Positions 8,533 to 18,206 are shown, counted from the first letter of the stretch. The stretch is 51,501 bases of DNA from Comamonas sp. lk (GCA_945865675.1 CAMBFO010000004.1:1-51501), one strand, 5' to 3'. Made by a program: numbers and translations. The notes: generated by a model from the sequence alone, not told the origin.

Positions 8533-8714
8533 AAGCGCTATTGTCTGCCGGACGGCGATTGAGGCGGCCAAGGCTAAGAATCAGGCCATGCGCTGGTGAC
8601 ACCGCGGAAGATGGCTGCGTTTGCGGTGCGCGCCTGCGGGGGCGCTGCTAGTGCGCTTCAGGTAAGCTTGGGCCGCTTGGCGTAGGCCGCACAGCACAAC
8701 CCAGGAGCCCCTCC

Positions 8715-9359
8715 ATGAGCACTTCAGATACTGCAGGATTCGGCAAATTCGTGCCTGGTTTTGATTTTCTGCAAAACCTGGCCAAGGCCGCCGGTGGCGC
8801 GGGAGGCAGCCCATCGGCCATGCCTAATATGGCGCAGTGGCTGGTGCCCAGCCTCAAAGTCGAGGACCTGGAAAAGCGCATCGAAGAGCTCAAGCATGTG
8901 CAGTTCTGGCTGGACCAAAACGCCCGCGCCCTCAGCGCCACCATCCAGGCGCTGGAAGTGCAAAAAATGACCATGGAAACCTTAAAGGGTATGAACTTCA
9001 CCATGGGCATGCCCGGCGCCGCGCAAGCCGCTGCCGCCCCCAAGCCCGCACCGGCAGCTCCCGCGGCACCGCCACCCGCGCCCGAACCAGAGCCCGCTGC
9101 CCAAGCGCAGACCGATGCCAGCAAGGTGATAGACCCGATGCAGCTATGGGGCGCGCTGACCCAACAATTCCAACACATTGCCAGCACAGCGCTGCAAGAT
9201 GTGGCCAAGCACAGTGCGGCCGTTGTTGGTAGTGCGAAAGCCGCTGGCAAAACCGGCGCCACCAAATCAAAGGCCGCTGCTGCCAAAACCACAGGCAAAG
9301 CGCCACGCAAAACTACGGCGGCTAAAAAGAGCGTCAAGCCGCGGCGCAGCGCCACCTAA
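8715..9359 (+). CDS. phaM: PhaM-type polyhydroxyalkanoate granule-associated protein
   Basis: 214 residues. The N-terminal third (FGKFVPGFDFLQNLAKA, then WLVPSLKVEDLEKRIEELKH) matches PhaM-family proteins, with a predicted coiled coil at about 50-85. The middle is Ala/Pro-rich. The C-terminal 50 residues are a basic Lys/Ala tail (KSKAAAAKTTGKAPRKTTAA) like histone H1 and the PhaM tail of Ralstonia, which binds DNA and links PHB granules to the nucleoid while activating the PHB synthase. Start ATG is preceded by AGGAG. Predicted role: granule positioning and segregation. No pha genes are adjacent, so the assignment rests on domain pattern. Confidence 0.8.
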   Translation: MSTSDTAGFGKFVPGFDFLQNLAKAAGGAGGSPSAMPNMAQWLVPSLKVEDLEKRIEELKHVQFWLDQNARALSATIQALEVQKMTMETLKGMNFTMGMPGAAQAAAAPKPAPAAPAAPPPAPEPEPAAQAQTDASKVIDPMQLWGALTQQFQHIASTALQDVAKHSAAVVGSAKAAGKTGATKSKAAAAKTTGKAPRKTTAAKKSVKPRRSAT

Positions 9360-9389
9360 AACGGCGTATGCGCGCCCAGTCAATCAACT

Positions 9390-10658
9390 ATGCAAACTTT
9401 TTCTTACGCGCACGCTACGCACCCCCAGTGGCAAAGCGCTAGCGCTCTGGTGCTGGCGCAGTTGCGCGGCCAGATGTCAAGCTCGCTGCATGCGGTGACG
9501 CCCACCTTAGCGCTGCTCTACATCACCGACCATTACGCGCAGGACGCGCAGGAAATCTTGGACCACTTGAGCGCCGAGCTGCCCTCGGTTACCGACTGGT
9601 CGGGCACAGTTGGCATTGGCATTGCTGCCAACAATGTGGAGTATTTCGACGAACCGGCCATGGCGGTCATGCTACTGGATTTGCCCTCTGACCAGTACCG
9701 CGTGTTTTCCGGTGTCTCGCCCCTCAGCATGGGCTTTGAAGCGCATACCGCTTTGGTGCACGCTGACGGCGCCACGGCGGATTTGCCCGAATTGTTGGCC
9801 GAAATGTCGGGTCGTACCGAAACTGGCTATTTGTTTGGCGGCCTGGCCAGCAGCCGGGGAAAGAGCGTGCAGTTTGCGCTGGCGGCCGATGGCAACCTGA
9901 GTGGCCAAGGCCTAGCCAAGGGCGTATTCAGTGGTGGCTTGAGCGGCGTGGCTTTCGGTCCTGAAATTGCCCTGGTATCGCGCGTCACCCAAGGTTGCAA
10001 ACCAGTGTCGCGCGCCCGCGTGATTACCGAGGCACATAACAACTTGGTGCTCAGCCTGGACGGTGAACCGGCTTTGGATGCATTGCTCTCAGATTTATCG
10101 ATTTCGCTGGAGCGGCCCCAGGAAGCCTTGCAAGCGGTACGCAACACCTTGGTCGGCCTAGCCAATCCGCCCACGGGCAGCGACAGCGCTGCGGTTCGTA
10201 AAACGGGCAACTTCGGCAGCGACGTGCTGGTCCGCCACATCGTCGGCCTAGACCCCGGCCACCGGGGCATCGCGCTGAGCGACCATGCGCGCGTCGGTGG
10301 ACAACTGGCTTTTTGCCAGCGCAATGTGCAGGCTGCGCGCGCCGATTTAACGCGCATTTGCGCCGAAATACGCGAAGAACTCAGCCCAGAGGAGATGCTC
10401 GAGCCGCAGGCCGTCGGCGCCACAGCTTCAAGCGCTGGCGCGTCCGCGCCGGGGCAAAAAGGCATTGCCGGCGCGATATACACCAGCTGCACCGGGCGCG
10501 GCGGCCCCCACTTTGGTGGCGCAAGCGCCGAAATGCAGATCGTGCGCCACGCTTTGGGCGACGTACCCTTGGTTGGATTTTTTGCTGCCGGAGAAATTGC
10601 CCATCAGCATTTGTACGCTTATACCGGTGTTTTAACGGTTTTTACCGTAGATAAATAG
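9390..10658 (+). CDS. FIST-domain signalling/sensor protein
   Basis: 422 residues containing FIST N and FIST C domains in tandem. The N part (to about 230) holds GYLFGGLASSRGKSVQF and GLSGVAFGPEIALVSRVTQGC; the C part holds GDVPLVGFFAAGEIAHQHLYAYTGVLTVF, the usual closing block. FIST domains are proposed to sense small ligands such as amino acids in signalling systems. No membrane segment or output domain is attached, so it is probably a cytosolic sensor. It follows the PhaM-like gene by 30 bases on the same strand and converges with the Sua5 gene, whose stop is only 11 bases away. Confidence 0.85.
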   Translation: MQTFSYAHATHPQWQSASALVLAQLRGQMSSSLHAVTPTLALLYITDHYAQDAQEILDHLSAELPSVTDWSGTVGIGIAANNVEYFDEPAMAVMLLDLPSDQYRVFSGVSPLSMGFEAHTALVHADGATADLPELLAEMSGRTETGYLFGGLASSRGKSVQFALAADGNLSGQGLAKGVFSGGLSGVAFGPEIALVSRVTQGCKPVSRARVITEAHNNLVLSLDGEPALDALLSDLSISLERPQEALQAVRNTLVGLANPPTGSDSAAVRKTGNFGSDVLVRHIVGLDPGHRGIALSDHARVGGQLAFCQRNVQAARADLTRICAEIREELSPEEMLEPQAVGATASSAGASAPGQKGIAGAIYTSCTGRGGPHFGGASAEMQIVRHALGDVPLVGFFAAGEIAHQHLYAYTGVLTVFTVDK

Positions 10659-10669
10659 GGTTTTAGCGC

Positions 10670-11767
10670 TTAGGCAATGCTGGCGCGTTGCAGGCGGTCG
10701 GCTACGCCGGCCCATTCCAGGCTCTGGGGTGTGGCCTCTACCCAAATTTCCTGTGCACCGGCCTGGTCGAGCGCGCGCAAGGCGGCAAACAAGTGCTGCG
10801 CCGCGCGCGTCGCGTCCTGGGGCATGGCGCGCAGCAGCAGTTGCGGCGCCTGGCCTTCTAAGCCGCCATGGGGCTGGGCCGCCGCGTGCGATGAAACGCC
10901 GGGCCGCGAGCGCATATAGACACCAATGCGCCCCGCGACCGCCTGGCGTTGCCCAGAGCCAGGCTGCAAGGCTTGTTGCAAGGCGGCGGTCTCCATCAGA
11001 CGCAATGTGGCATCCGGCGCGTAGTGCGCGGCCAAAGTGCCCGAGGCGCGCGGCGCGGCCTGGCTGCTTGGCATCTCGTGCGCAAGGTAAACGGCTTGGC
11101 CGCAGGCCAGCGCCAGCGCTTCTAGGCTGATCGCCCCCGGGCGCAAAAGCACCGGCGCGCCGCGTGTGCAATCGACTATCGTCGATTCAATACCCACGTC
11201 GCAGGGCCCGCCGTCCAGAATCAGCAATGCGCCAGCGTCATCGGCGTCCCGCCCGGTGTTGAATTCGCTGTGGACGTGCTGCGCCGTGGTCGGGCTGACG
11301 CGTCCGAAACGGTTGGCGCTGGGCGCAGCCAGGCCCCAGACCACGCCGCCTTGCGCGCTGTGGCGCAGGGCGCGCAGCAGGGCTTGGGCGGCCGGGTGCG
11401 CCGGGCAGCGCAGGCCCACCGAGTCCTGACCGCCGGCAGCGGCAGCAGCCACCCCGTCGCGGCGCGGCAGTATCAAGGTCAGCGGCCCAGGCCAAAAGGC
11501 TTGCATCAGGCGCATGGCAAATTCAGGAATTTCGCGGGCGTAATAGCGCGCGCCGCTCAGGCCGCCGTCCATATCGGCCACATGCACGATCAGCGGATGG
11601 TCCGCTGGCCGACCTTTGGCCGCAAAAATCGCCGCCACCGCTTGGGCATGGTCCGCATCCGCTGCCAGGCCATAGACGGTTTCGGTGGGCAGGCCGAGCA
11701 AACCTCCTTGGCGCAACACCCGCTCACAGTGCGGCAGACTGGAGCTTTCATGGACTTGCAAAATCAT
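10670..11767 (-). CDS. L-threonylcarbamoyladenylate synthase, Sua5 type
   Basis: 365 residues: a YrdC/Sua5 domain (about 1-200) plus the C-terminal Sua5 domain (about 230-365) that short TsaC proteins lack. It makes threonylcarbamoyl-AMP from threonine, bicarbonate and ATP for t6A37 in ANN-decoding tRNAs. Seen: GLPTETVYGLAADA, AAKGRPADHPLIVHV and SANRFGRVSPTTAQHV. The start at ATG 11767 gives MILQVHESSSLPHCERVLRQ; a longer reading from a TTG at 11848 would run into purK and is rejected. It is the last gene after purE-purK on the minus strand, a common Burkholderiales order. Confidence 0.92.
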   Translation of the reverse strand: MILQVHESSSLPHCERVLRQGGLLGLPTETVYGLAADADHAQAVAAIFAAKGRPADHPLIVHVADMDGGLSGARYYAREIPEFAMRLMQAFWPGPLTLILPRRDGVAAAAAGGQDSVGLRCPAHPAAQALLRALRHSAQGGVVWGLAAPSANRFGRVSPTTAQHVHSEFNTGRDADDAGALLILDGGPCDVGIESTIVDCTRGAPVLLRPGAISLEALALACGQAVYLAHEMPSSQAAPRASGTLAAHYAPDATLRLMETAALQQALQPGSGQRQAVAGRIGVYMRSRPGVSSHAAAQPHGGLEGQAPQLLLRAMPQDATRAAQHLFAALRALDQAGAQEIWVEATPQSLEWAGVADRLQRASIA

Positions 11768-11810
11768 GGGTATAAGCGGATAAATGGGCGCCAAAATTAC
11801 GCAAAAGCTT

Positions 11811-13001
11811 TTAAAACGCTTCAATCCCCAAAATCCGGGCCGCCTCAAGCGCGCTGGCGCGCGCCGCGTGCGGGCTGTTGGCGGTCAGCGTCAGGTGACC
11901 CATCTTGCGGCCGGGCCGCGCCTGGCGCTTGCCGTACAAATGCAAATGCGCACCGGGTAGCGCCAGCACCGCGTTCCAGGGAGGGGTCGCCTCCAAGCCC
12001 GGGCCCCAGAGTTCGCCCAGGAGGTTGAGCATCACCGCAGCACTGTGCTGGCGCGGTTGCGTCAGGGGCAGGCCCGCCAGGGTGCGTACTTGCAGCGCAA
12101 ACTGCGACTGGTCGCAAGCGTCTAGGCTGTAGTGGCCGCTGTTGTGCGGGCGCGGGGCGATTTCATTGACTACCAGGCTGCCGTCTTGCAATACAAAAAA
12201 CTCCACGCACAGCACGCCCACATAGGAAAGCCCTTGGGCGATAGCGCGGGCTGCTTGCACCGCTTGCGCGGCCAGCGCCGCCGGGACATTGCCCTCAAAT
12301 ACTTCGGTAACTGCCAAAATCCCCGCACGGTGCACATTGCTTTGTACCGGGAAATGCACCATGGCGCCGTCCGCACCGCGCGCCAGGATGACCGAGCACT
12401 CCAAGGCCAGCGGCAGCATTTTTTCGAGCACGCAAACCTGCTGTTGCAGATCGGCAAAAGCCTGGCGCAATTGCGCCCGGTCGGCTACCCGCACCTGCCC
12501 TTTGCCGTCATAACCCATGCGCGCGGTTTTGAGAATGCCAGGCAGCAAATCCGCAGGCGCTGCCTCGAGATCGGCCCGACTCGCGATCGCGGTAAAGGGG
12601 GCGCAGGGCACGCCGCAGCGGCCGAAGTGGGCTTTTTCGGCCAGCCGGTCTTGCGCAATGGCCACAGCCTTGGCGCCTGGCGCAACCAGCCGCGTGGTGG
12701 CCAGCGTGGCCAGCGCGTCGGCGGGCACATTTTCAAATTCGGTGGTGATGCCGCTGCAAATGGCCGCTAGCTGCGCCAGCCCTTGCGGGTCCTGGTAGGC
12801 GCTTTGGATGTGGTGGTGGCTGACGCGCCCGGCCGGGCTGTTGGCATCGGGGTCCAGTACCGCCGTCTCATAACCCATGGCTTGGGCGGCATGCACAAAC
12901 ATGCGGCCTAATTGACCGCCGCCCAACACCCCCAGCGTCACCGGCCCGGTGCCCGGCCCGCGGGCCTGCGCCCCAGGTAACAGCCCAGCGCTTGCGCTCA
13001 T
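11811..13001 (-). CDS. purK: 5-(carboxyamino)imidazole ribonucleotide synthase
   Basis: 396 residues, ATP-grasp family. It converts aminoimidazole ribonucleotide plus bicarbonate and ATP to N5-carboxy-AIR in purine synthesis. The N-terminal LGVLGGGQLGRMFVHAA motif, the TARMGYDGKGQVRV nucleotide block and VNEIAPRPHNSGHYSLDAC are diagnostic. Its ATG at 13001 overlaps the purE stop as ATGA, so the two are translationally coupled, in keeping with handover of the unstable product. The Sua5 gene follows after 43 bases. Confidence 0.96.
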   Translation of the reverse strand: MSASAGLLPGAQARGPGTGPVTLGVLGGGQLGRMFVHAAQAMGYETAVLDPDANSPAGRVSHHHIQSAYQDPQGLAQLAAICSGITTEFENVPADALATLATTRLVAPGAKAVAIAQDRLAEKAHFGRCGVPCAPFTAIASRADLEAAPADLLPGILKTARMGYDGKGQVRVADRAQLRQAFADLQQQVCVLEKMLPLALECSVILARGADGAMVHFPVQSNVHRAGILAVTEVFEGNVPAALAAQAVQAARAIAQGLSYVGVLCVEFFVLQDGSLVVNEIAPRPHNSGHYSLDACDQSQFALQVRTLAGLPLTQPRQHSAAVMLNLLGELWGPGLEATPPWNAVLALPGAHLHLYGKRQARPGRKMGHLTLTANSPHAARASALEAARILGIEAF

Positions 13002-13516
13002 AAGCCGACCAGTCCGTCAGACAAGCCTGTCACTGGCAAGCTCTGCTCGCGGGCAGCGCGTGTTTGCTCTGCGCGATAGGCATCCAATTGCTTGCCCAGC
13101 CCCGCATCGTGCGCAGCCAATAGGGCCACCGCAAACAAAGCTGCATTGGCCGCGCCCGCTGCGCCAATGGCGAAGGTGGCCACCGGTATGCCTTTGGGCA
13201 TTTGCACAATGCTGTGCAGAGAATCAACACCTTGCAAATGCTTGCTCGGCACCGGCACGCCTAGCACCGGCACCGTGGTTTTGCAGGCCAGCATGCCTGG
13301 CAAATGCGCGGCACCGCCAGCACCGGCGATGATGGCACGCAGGCCCCGACCCTGGGCCGCTTGTGCAAATGCGAACATTTCGTCCGGCATGCGGTGCGCT
13401 GAAAGTACACGCGCTTCAAAGGCGATGCCAAACTGTTGGAGAATCTGCACTGCGTGTTGCATGGTGTCCCAGTCGGAACTGGAACCCATGACGACCGCGA
13501 TAGGTGTGGTGCTCAT
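12998..13516 (-). CDS. purE: 5-(carboxyamino)imidazole ribonucleotide mutase
   Basis: 172 residues. It rearranges N5-carboxy-AIR to 4-carboxy-AIR. The class I PurE motif VMGSSSDWDTM lies near the start, with SAHRMPDEM and AGGAAHLPGMLACKTTVPVLGVPVPS following. The start is set at ATG 13516 (MSTTPIAVVMGSSSDW); eight extra upstream residues in frame look non-homologous. It is the first gene of a purE-purK-sua5 run on the minus strand. The opposite-strand thioredoxin-like gene begins about 100 bases upstream, so the 13517-13618 spacer must carry both divergent promoters. Confidence 0.96.
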   Translation of the reverse strand: MSTTPIAVVMGSSSDWDTMQHAVQILQQFGIAFEARVLSAHRMPDEMFAFAQAAQGRGLRAIIAGAGGAAHLPGMLACKTTVPVLGVPVPSKHLQGVDSLHSIVQMPKGIPVATFAIGAAGAANAALFAVALLAAHDAGLGKQLDAYRAEQTRAAREQSLPVTGLSDGLVGL

Positions 13517-13618
13517 AGGGTTGGAAACAGCGCTTGGCACCTGCGCCCGAGGATCAGGCGGCAGCCGTGCCGCAAGGCTAGAACCTTAATTTTACGTTTT
13601 CACCCCGAGTATCTTTTC

Positions 13619-14569
13619 ATGATCAACGTCACCCTGCAAAATTTTGAAACCGAAGTCATAGCCGCCTCGCACGACATTCCGGTGCTGCTGGACTTTTGGG
13701 CTCCCTGGTGCGGGCCCTGCAAAGTGATAGGGCCGCTGCTGGAAAAGGTCGAAACCGATTACGCCGGGCGCTTCAAATTGGTCAAGATCGACTCGGACCA
13801 GGAGCAAGAGCTCTCCAAAGCCTTTGGCATCCGCAGCATCCCCACTTGCGTGCTCATGATCGCCGGCAAGCCGGCCGATGGCTTCATGGGCGCCGTGCCC
13901 GAAAGCCAAATCAAGACCTTTTTGGACAAACACCTGCCGCCCGAAGGCGCCTCCCTCACCGACGCCGAAGACGCGCAGGCCTTGTTGGCGGCGGGCGACG
14001 TAGAAGCGGCGCTGCACAAATTGCAAGAAACCCTGGCCGCCGACCCGGCTAATGACGATGCGCGCCACGAACTGGTCAAACTGCTGATCCACCACAACGC
14101 CCTGGAAGAGGCCAAGGCGGCGTTGGCCCCTGCGCTGGCCGCTATCCCCCGCCAGATCCGCTTTGACGCTTTGCACCATTTCTTGAGCGCCATCGAGTAC
14201 GTGCATACCGACCCGCGTGGCAACTGGGAACTGGCGCAGTTTGACGAAGCCATTGCGGCCAACAAGCGCGACTTTGATACCCGCCTGGCCAAAGCCCGGG
14301 TCTTGATGGTGGAAGGCCAGTGGACCGTGGCCATGGACGAATTGCTGGAAATCATCATGCGCGACAAAGCCTGGGGCGATGCGGTACCGCGCAAAACCTT
14401 TGTGGCGATTCTGGAACTGCTCACCCCGCCCAAACCCAAGGGCGCAGCGCAAGACACGAGTAAGACCGCTGGCGGCATCGAAATCGCCGGCAAAGTCGTC
14501 GCTGAAACCGACCCGCAAGCGCAAATGGTGGCTACGTACCGACGCAAGCTGAGTATGGCGTTGAATTAG
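13619..14569 (+). CDS. Thioredoxin-TPR co-chaperone, CnoX/YbbN family
   Basis: 316 residues: an N-terminal thioredoxin domain with an intact WCGPC site (Cys31/Cys34, MINVTLQNF start), then a helical TPR-like region from about 115 to 290. This architecture matches YbbN/CnoX, a holdase that hands chlorine-damaged proteins to GroEL or DnaK. The complete CXXC pair resembles Caulobacter CnoX rather than the E. coli protein, which lacks redox activity, so reductase activity is expected (inference). The gene sits on the plus strand between purE and purC, both minus, splitting what is usually a contiguous purine run. The frame extends upstream of 13619 but that part overlaps purE. Confidence 0.88.
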   Translation: MINVTLQNFETEVIAASHDIPVLLDFWAPWCGPCKVIGPLLEKVETDYAGRFKLVKIDSDQEQELSKAFGIRSIPTCVLMIAGKPADGFMGAVPESQIKTFLDKHLPPEGASLTDAEDAQALLAAGDVEAALHKLQETLAADPANDDARHELVKLLIHHNALEEAKAALAPALAAIPRQIRFDALHHFLSAIEYVHTDPRGNWELAQFDEAIAANKRDFDTRLAKARVLMVEGQWTVAMDELLEIIMRDKAWGDAVPRKTFVAILELLTPPKPKGAAQDTSKTAGGIEIAGKVVAETDPQAQMVATYRRKLSMALN

Positions 14570-14598
14570 TATTGCGCCACTGTGGATGGAGTGCTTGG

Positions 14599-14634
14599 TA
14601 GCGGCTTCGCCACGCACTAACGCGCAGCCGCGCT
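14599..14634. terminator. Hairpin between convergent cnoX-like gene and purC
   Basis: GCGGCT at 14601-14606 pairs with AGCCGC at 14626-14631, with outer pairing TA/TA around a bulged G. It lies in the 63-base convergent spacer and could terminate both genes. There is no T-run, so the call is weak. Confidence 0.3.
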
Positions 14635-15541
14635 AAGCGGTCAGCCGCTGAAATGCTTCTTGGTATTTCGCCGCAGTTTGCGCAATCACCGCGTCTGGCA
14701 CGCGGGGTGCAGGCGGCGTTTTGCTCCAGGGTTTGCCATCGACTTGCGCGGCCTCCAGCCAGTCGCGTACAAACTGTTTGTCGTAGCTCGGCGGGTTGCT
14801 GCCTTCGGCATAACTCTCCAAAGGCCAGTAGCGCGAGGAGTCGGGCGTCAGCACCTCGTCCATCAGTGTGAGCGTGCCCGCATCGTCCAGGCCGAACTCA
14901 AACTTGGTATCAGCAATGATGATGCCCTTGGTCAGTGCAAAAGCGGCCGCCGCTTGGTACAGCGCGATGCTGATAGCGCGTATGCGGGTGGCCAGGTCCA
15001 GGCCTATCATGTCCACGGTTTGCGCGAAGCTGATGTTCTCGTCGTGTTCGCCTACGGCGGCTTTGGCCGCAGGGGTGTAAATCGGCGTGGGCAAGCGCGA
15101 GGCATTGCGCAGGCCCGCGGGCAAGGTCACCCCGCATACCGCGCCATGGGCCTGGTACTCTTTCCAGCCGCTACCGGCCAGGTAGCCGCGCACGACTGCT
15201 TCGACGGGCAAAGGCTGGAGCCGTTTGACCAACATGCTACGCCCTTGCACTTGCGCCACCTCATCGGGCGCCACAACGCTTTCGGGTGCTTCGCCGGTGA
15301 GGTGAATCGGGCACAGGTTCAGTCCCCGGGGGCCGAATTTGTCAAACCAGAACAAAGCCATTTGCGTGAGCAAAGCGCCCTTACCGGGAATAGGCTCGCC
15401 CATGATCACGTCAAAAGCGCTGAGCCGGTCGCTGGCGACCATCAAGATGCGGTCAGTACCGACGGCGTAGTTATCGCGAACTTTGCCGCGTGCCAGCAAA
15501 GGCAGGGAATGCAGGGTGGAGGTGTGCAAGGAAGAGGCCAT
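14633..15541 (-). CDS. purC: Phosphoribosylaminoimidazole-succinocarboxamide synthase
   Basis: 302 residues, the longer SAICAR synthase type. It ligates aspartate to CAIR using ATP. Seen: [25 protein letters not shown] at the N-terminus (split here by no gap), [27 protein letters not shown] and [12 protein letters not shown]. The start at ATG 15541 is preferred over a GTG three codons earlier. It is downstream of fba by 33 bases on the minus strand, suggesting co-transcription with the aldolase. Confidence 0.95.
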   Translation of the reverse strand: MASSLHTSTLHSLPLLARGKVRDNYAVGTDRILMVASDRLSAFDVIMGEPIPGKGALLTQMALFWFDKFGPRGLNLCPIHLTGEAPESVVAPDEVAQVQGRSMLVKRLQPLPVEAVVRGYLAGSGWKEYQAHGAVCGVTLPAGLRNASRLPTPIYTPAAKAAVGEHDENISFAQTVDMIGLDLATRIRAISIALYQAAAAFALTKGIIIADTKFEFGLDDAGTLTLMDEVLTPDSSRYWPLESYAEGSNPPSYDKQFVRDWLEAAQVDGKPWSKTPPAPRVPDAVIAQTAAKYQEAFQRLTA

Positions 15542-15574
15542 AAGCCGCACTGTAGCGCAGCGCGGGCCGCGCCG

Positions 15575-16639
15575 TCAGTGCACTACTTGCGCCAGTTCGC
15601 CCTTGCTGTAACGGGCTGCAACCACGCTCAGCGTATCGCCTCTGACTTTCGCGCCCTGGCCTTCGCAGCCGAATTCGATATAGCGCGCTTTGACCAATTG
15701 CTTGGCTGCTTCGCGCGCCGGTTTGAGCCAGTCGCGGGCATCAAATTTGTCGGGGTTTTCGGCCAAAAATTTGCGGCAGGCGGCCGTCATGGCCAGACGG
15801 ATATCGGTGTCGATATTGATCTTTCGCACACCGAATTGGATGGCTTTTTGGATTTCGGCCACCGGTACGCCATAGGTCTCTTTCATTTTGCCGCCAAAGG
15901 CATTGATGGTGGCCAGCATCTCCTGCGGTACGCTGCTCGAGCCATGCATTACCAGGTGCGTATTGGGCAGGCGGCGGTTGATTTCTTTGATGCGGTCAAT
16001 CGCCAAAATATCGCCCGTGGGTTGGCGCGTGAATTTGTAGGCGCCGTGGCTGGTGCCAATCGCAATAGCCAACGCGTCCAGTTGGGTGCGTTGAACGAAA
16101 TCTGCCGCCTGCTCCGGGTCGGTGAGCAACTGCTCGCGTGTCATGGTAGCGTCGGTGCCGTGGCCGTCCTCTTTGTCGCCCTTCATGGTTTCCAGTGAAC
16201 CCAGGCAGCCGAGCTCGCCTTCCACGGTGACGCCTAGCTTGTGCGCCATATCGACCACCTGGCGCGTCACGTCCACGTTGTACTCGTAGCTGGCAATGGT
16301 CTTGCCGTCGCCTTCCAAGCTGCCGTCCATCATCACCGAGCTGAAACCCAGGTTGATCGCGCCCTGGCAGACTGCCGGACTTTGGCCATGGTCCTGGTGC
16401 ATGACCACCGGGATATGCGGATAGGTTTCGATGGCCGCTTGGATCAGGTGTTTGAGAAAGGCCTCGCCCGCGTACTTGCGCGCACCGGCGCTCGCTTGCA
16501 TGATGACCGGGGCGCCCACTTCATTGGCGGCCTCCATGATGGCCTGGACTTGCTCCAGGTTGTTGACATTAAAAGCAGGGATGCCGTAGCCGTGGGTGGC
16601 AGCGTGGTCCAGCAATTCGCGCATTGAGACGAGGGCCAT
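15575..16639 (-). CDS. fba: Class II fructose-bisphosphate aldolase
   Basis: 354 residues, zinc-dependent class II aldolase of the Calvin-cycle/CbbA subtype by overall pattern. It interconverts fructose-1,6-bisphosphate with the two triose phosphates. Seen: [18 protein letters not shown] at the N-terminus, [11 protein letters not shown] with a zinc-binding histidine near residue 82, VEGELGCLG, and [14 protein letters not shown] with another metal ligand. The start ATG at 16639 has GGAG spaced seven bases upstream. Followed by purC on the same strand and preceded by pyk, so glycolytic and purine genes are linked here. Confidence 0.96.
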   Translation of the reverse strand: MALVSMRELLDHAATHGYGIPAFNVNNLEQVQAIMEAANEVGAPVIMQASAGARKYAGEAFLKHLIQAAIETYPHIPVVMHQDHGQSPAVCQGAINLGFSSVMMDGSLEGDGKTIASYEYNVDVTRQVVDMAHKLGVTVEGELGCLGSLETMKGDKEDGHGTDATMTREQLLTDPEQAADFVQRTQLDALAIAIGTSHGAYKFTRQPTGDILAIDRIKEINRRLPNTHLVMHGSSSVPQEMLATINAFGGKMKETYGVPVAEIQKAIQFGVRKINIDTDIRLAMTAACRKFLAENPDKFDARDWLKPAREAAKQLVKARYIEFGCEGQGAKVRGDTLSVVAARYSKGELAQVVH

Positions 16640-16726
16640 GGGAGTTCTCCGGGGGGTTGGTAACCGCTTGGTAATTTGTACCGATATGCGATTCTATTGA
16701 GATTTGCGAGGCCTGCCCCCAGAGTG

Positions 16727-16752
16727 TGCCGCAAGGCTCCCCCGGTGCGGCA
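16727..16752. terminator. Stem-loop between pyk and fba
   Basis: TGCCGCA at 16727-16733 is the reverse complement of TGCGGCA at 16746-16752, giving a 7-bp stem with a 12-base loop in the 133-base spacer downstream of pyk. It could terminate or attenuate pyk transcription before the fba promoter. No clear U-tract follows. Confidence 0.3.
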
Positions 16753-16772
16753 AACGCGCCACACAGCCGCAT

Positions 16773-18206
16773 TTATGCGACGCGGCAAACCTTCATCATG
16801 TTGGTGCCACCCGGCGCGCCCATGGGTTCGCCGCAGGTGATGGCATAGACATCGCCGCTGGAAACAATGCCTAGTCTTTTGAGCTGTGCTTCGGCATCGT
16901 TCAGCGCGGTATCGCGGTCTTTGCTGCTGCTCATCAGCAAAGGGCGCACGTTGCGGTACAAGGTCATGCGGCGCTGGCTGGCCACATTGGGCGTGAGCGC
17001 ATAAATTGGCACCTGAATCAAATGGCGGCTCATCCACAAAGCCGTCGATCCGCTGTCGGTCATGGCCACAATCGCTTTGGCGCCCAGGTGGTGCGCGGTA
17101 AATAGCGCGCCCATAGCGATGGACTGGTCGATATGGTCAAAGGTCTTTCCGATGAAGTCGGTTTCCAGCTTCACCGATTCGCCCGCTTCGGCTGCGACGC
17201 AGATCTGCGCCATTTCACGCACTGTCTCTAGCGGGTAGTTACCGGCAGCCGTTTCCGCTGACAGCATGACGGCGTCGGTGCCGTCAAGCACCGCATTGGC
17301 CACGTCGCTCACTTCGGCGCGTGTGGGCACCGGGCTGCTGATCATGGATTCCATCATTTGCGTGGCGGTGATGACAATCTTGTCAAACTCGCGAGCCATT
17401 TTGATCATGCGCTTTTGCAGCGCAGGAACTGCGGCGTTTCCCACTTCCACGGCCAAGTCACCGCGTGCCACCATGATGCCGTCCGAGGCCCGCAAAATTT
17501 CTTCCAACTTGGGGATAGCCTCAGCGCGCTCGATCTTGGCGATCAAGCCGGGCTTATGGCCGAACTCGGCAGCGGCCACGTTGCACAACTGACGCGCCAT
17601 TTCCATGTCGGTGGCGCATTTGGGGAAACTTACCGCCACATAGTCGGCTTTAAAGGCCATGGCCGTGCGGATGTCTTCCATGTCCTTGGCTGTCAGCGCC
17701 GGCGCTGTCAGGCCGCCGCCTTGCTTGTTAATGCCTTTGTTGTTGGACAGCACGCCGCCTAGCTTGACGGTGGTGTGTACTTGCTGGCCCTGCACCTTGT
17801 CCACCACCATAACGATGATGCCGTCGTTGAGCAGCAGCACGTCGTCAGCCTTGACCTCTTGCGGCAGCGATTTGTAGTCCAGTCCAACGCCATGTACATC
17901 GCCCAGCTCTGTGCGGGCGGCATCCAAAATAAAGGCTTGACCATGCTCTAAGAAAACCTTGCCCTCTGCAAACTTGCCAACTCGGATTTTCGGACCTTGC
18001 AAATCAGCCATGATGGCTACTTCGCGCCCTACACGGTGGGCCACTGCGCGCACCATGGCGGCACGGTCGATATGGTCTTGCGCCGTGCCATGGCTAAAGT
18101 TCAGCCGCACCACATCCACGCCTTCGCGTATCAGGGCTTCCAACATGGCAGGGTCGCTGGAAGCGGGCCCCAAGGTGGCTACGATTTTGGTGGCGCGACG
18201 GATCAT
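16773..18206 (-). CDS. pyk: Pyruvate kinase
   Basis: 477 residues, normal for bacterial pyruvate kinase. It transfers phosphate from phosphoenolpyruvate to ADP. Seen: TKIVATLGPASSDPAMLEAL near residue 5, VDVVRLNFSHG, KIERAEAIPKLEEIL with the catalytic lysine, IMVARGDLAVEVG, and VMLSAETAAGNYPLE. The C-terminal regulatory domain is complete and ends with CGEPMGAPGGTNMMKVCRVA. The start at ATG 18206 (MIRRATK) is preferred over an in-frame TTG seven codons upstream. Precedes fba on the same strand. Confidence 0.96.
   Translation of the reverse strand: MIRRATKIVATLGPASSDPAMLEALIREGVDVVRLNFSHGTAQDHIDRAAMVRAVAHRVGREVAIMADLQGPKIRVGKFAEGKVFLEHGQAFILDAARTELGDVHGVGLDYKSLPQEVKADDVLLLNDGIIVMVVDKVQGQQVHTTVKLGGVLSNNKGINKQGGGLTAPALTAKDMEDIRTAMAFKADYVAVSFPKCATDMEMARQLCNVAAAEFGHKPGLIAKIERAEAIPKLEEILRASDGIMVARGDLAVEVGNAAVPALQKRMIKMAREFDKIVITATQMMESMISSPVPTRAEVSDVANAVLDGTDAVMLSAETAAGNYPLETVREMAQICVAAEAGESVKLETDFIGKTFDHIDQSIAMGALFTAHHLGAKAIVAMTDSGSTALWMSRHLIQVPIYALTPNVASQRRMTLYRNVRPLLMSSSKDRDTALNDAEAQLKRLGIVSSGDVYAITCGEPMGAPGGTNMMKVCRVA

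Noticed and set aside
14660-16198. 512-codon plus-strand open frame
   Set aside because: Runs antisense through purC and fba, both unambiguous; composition is a GC-rich shadow with no recognisable domain.
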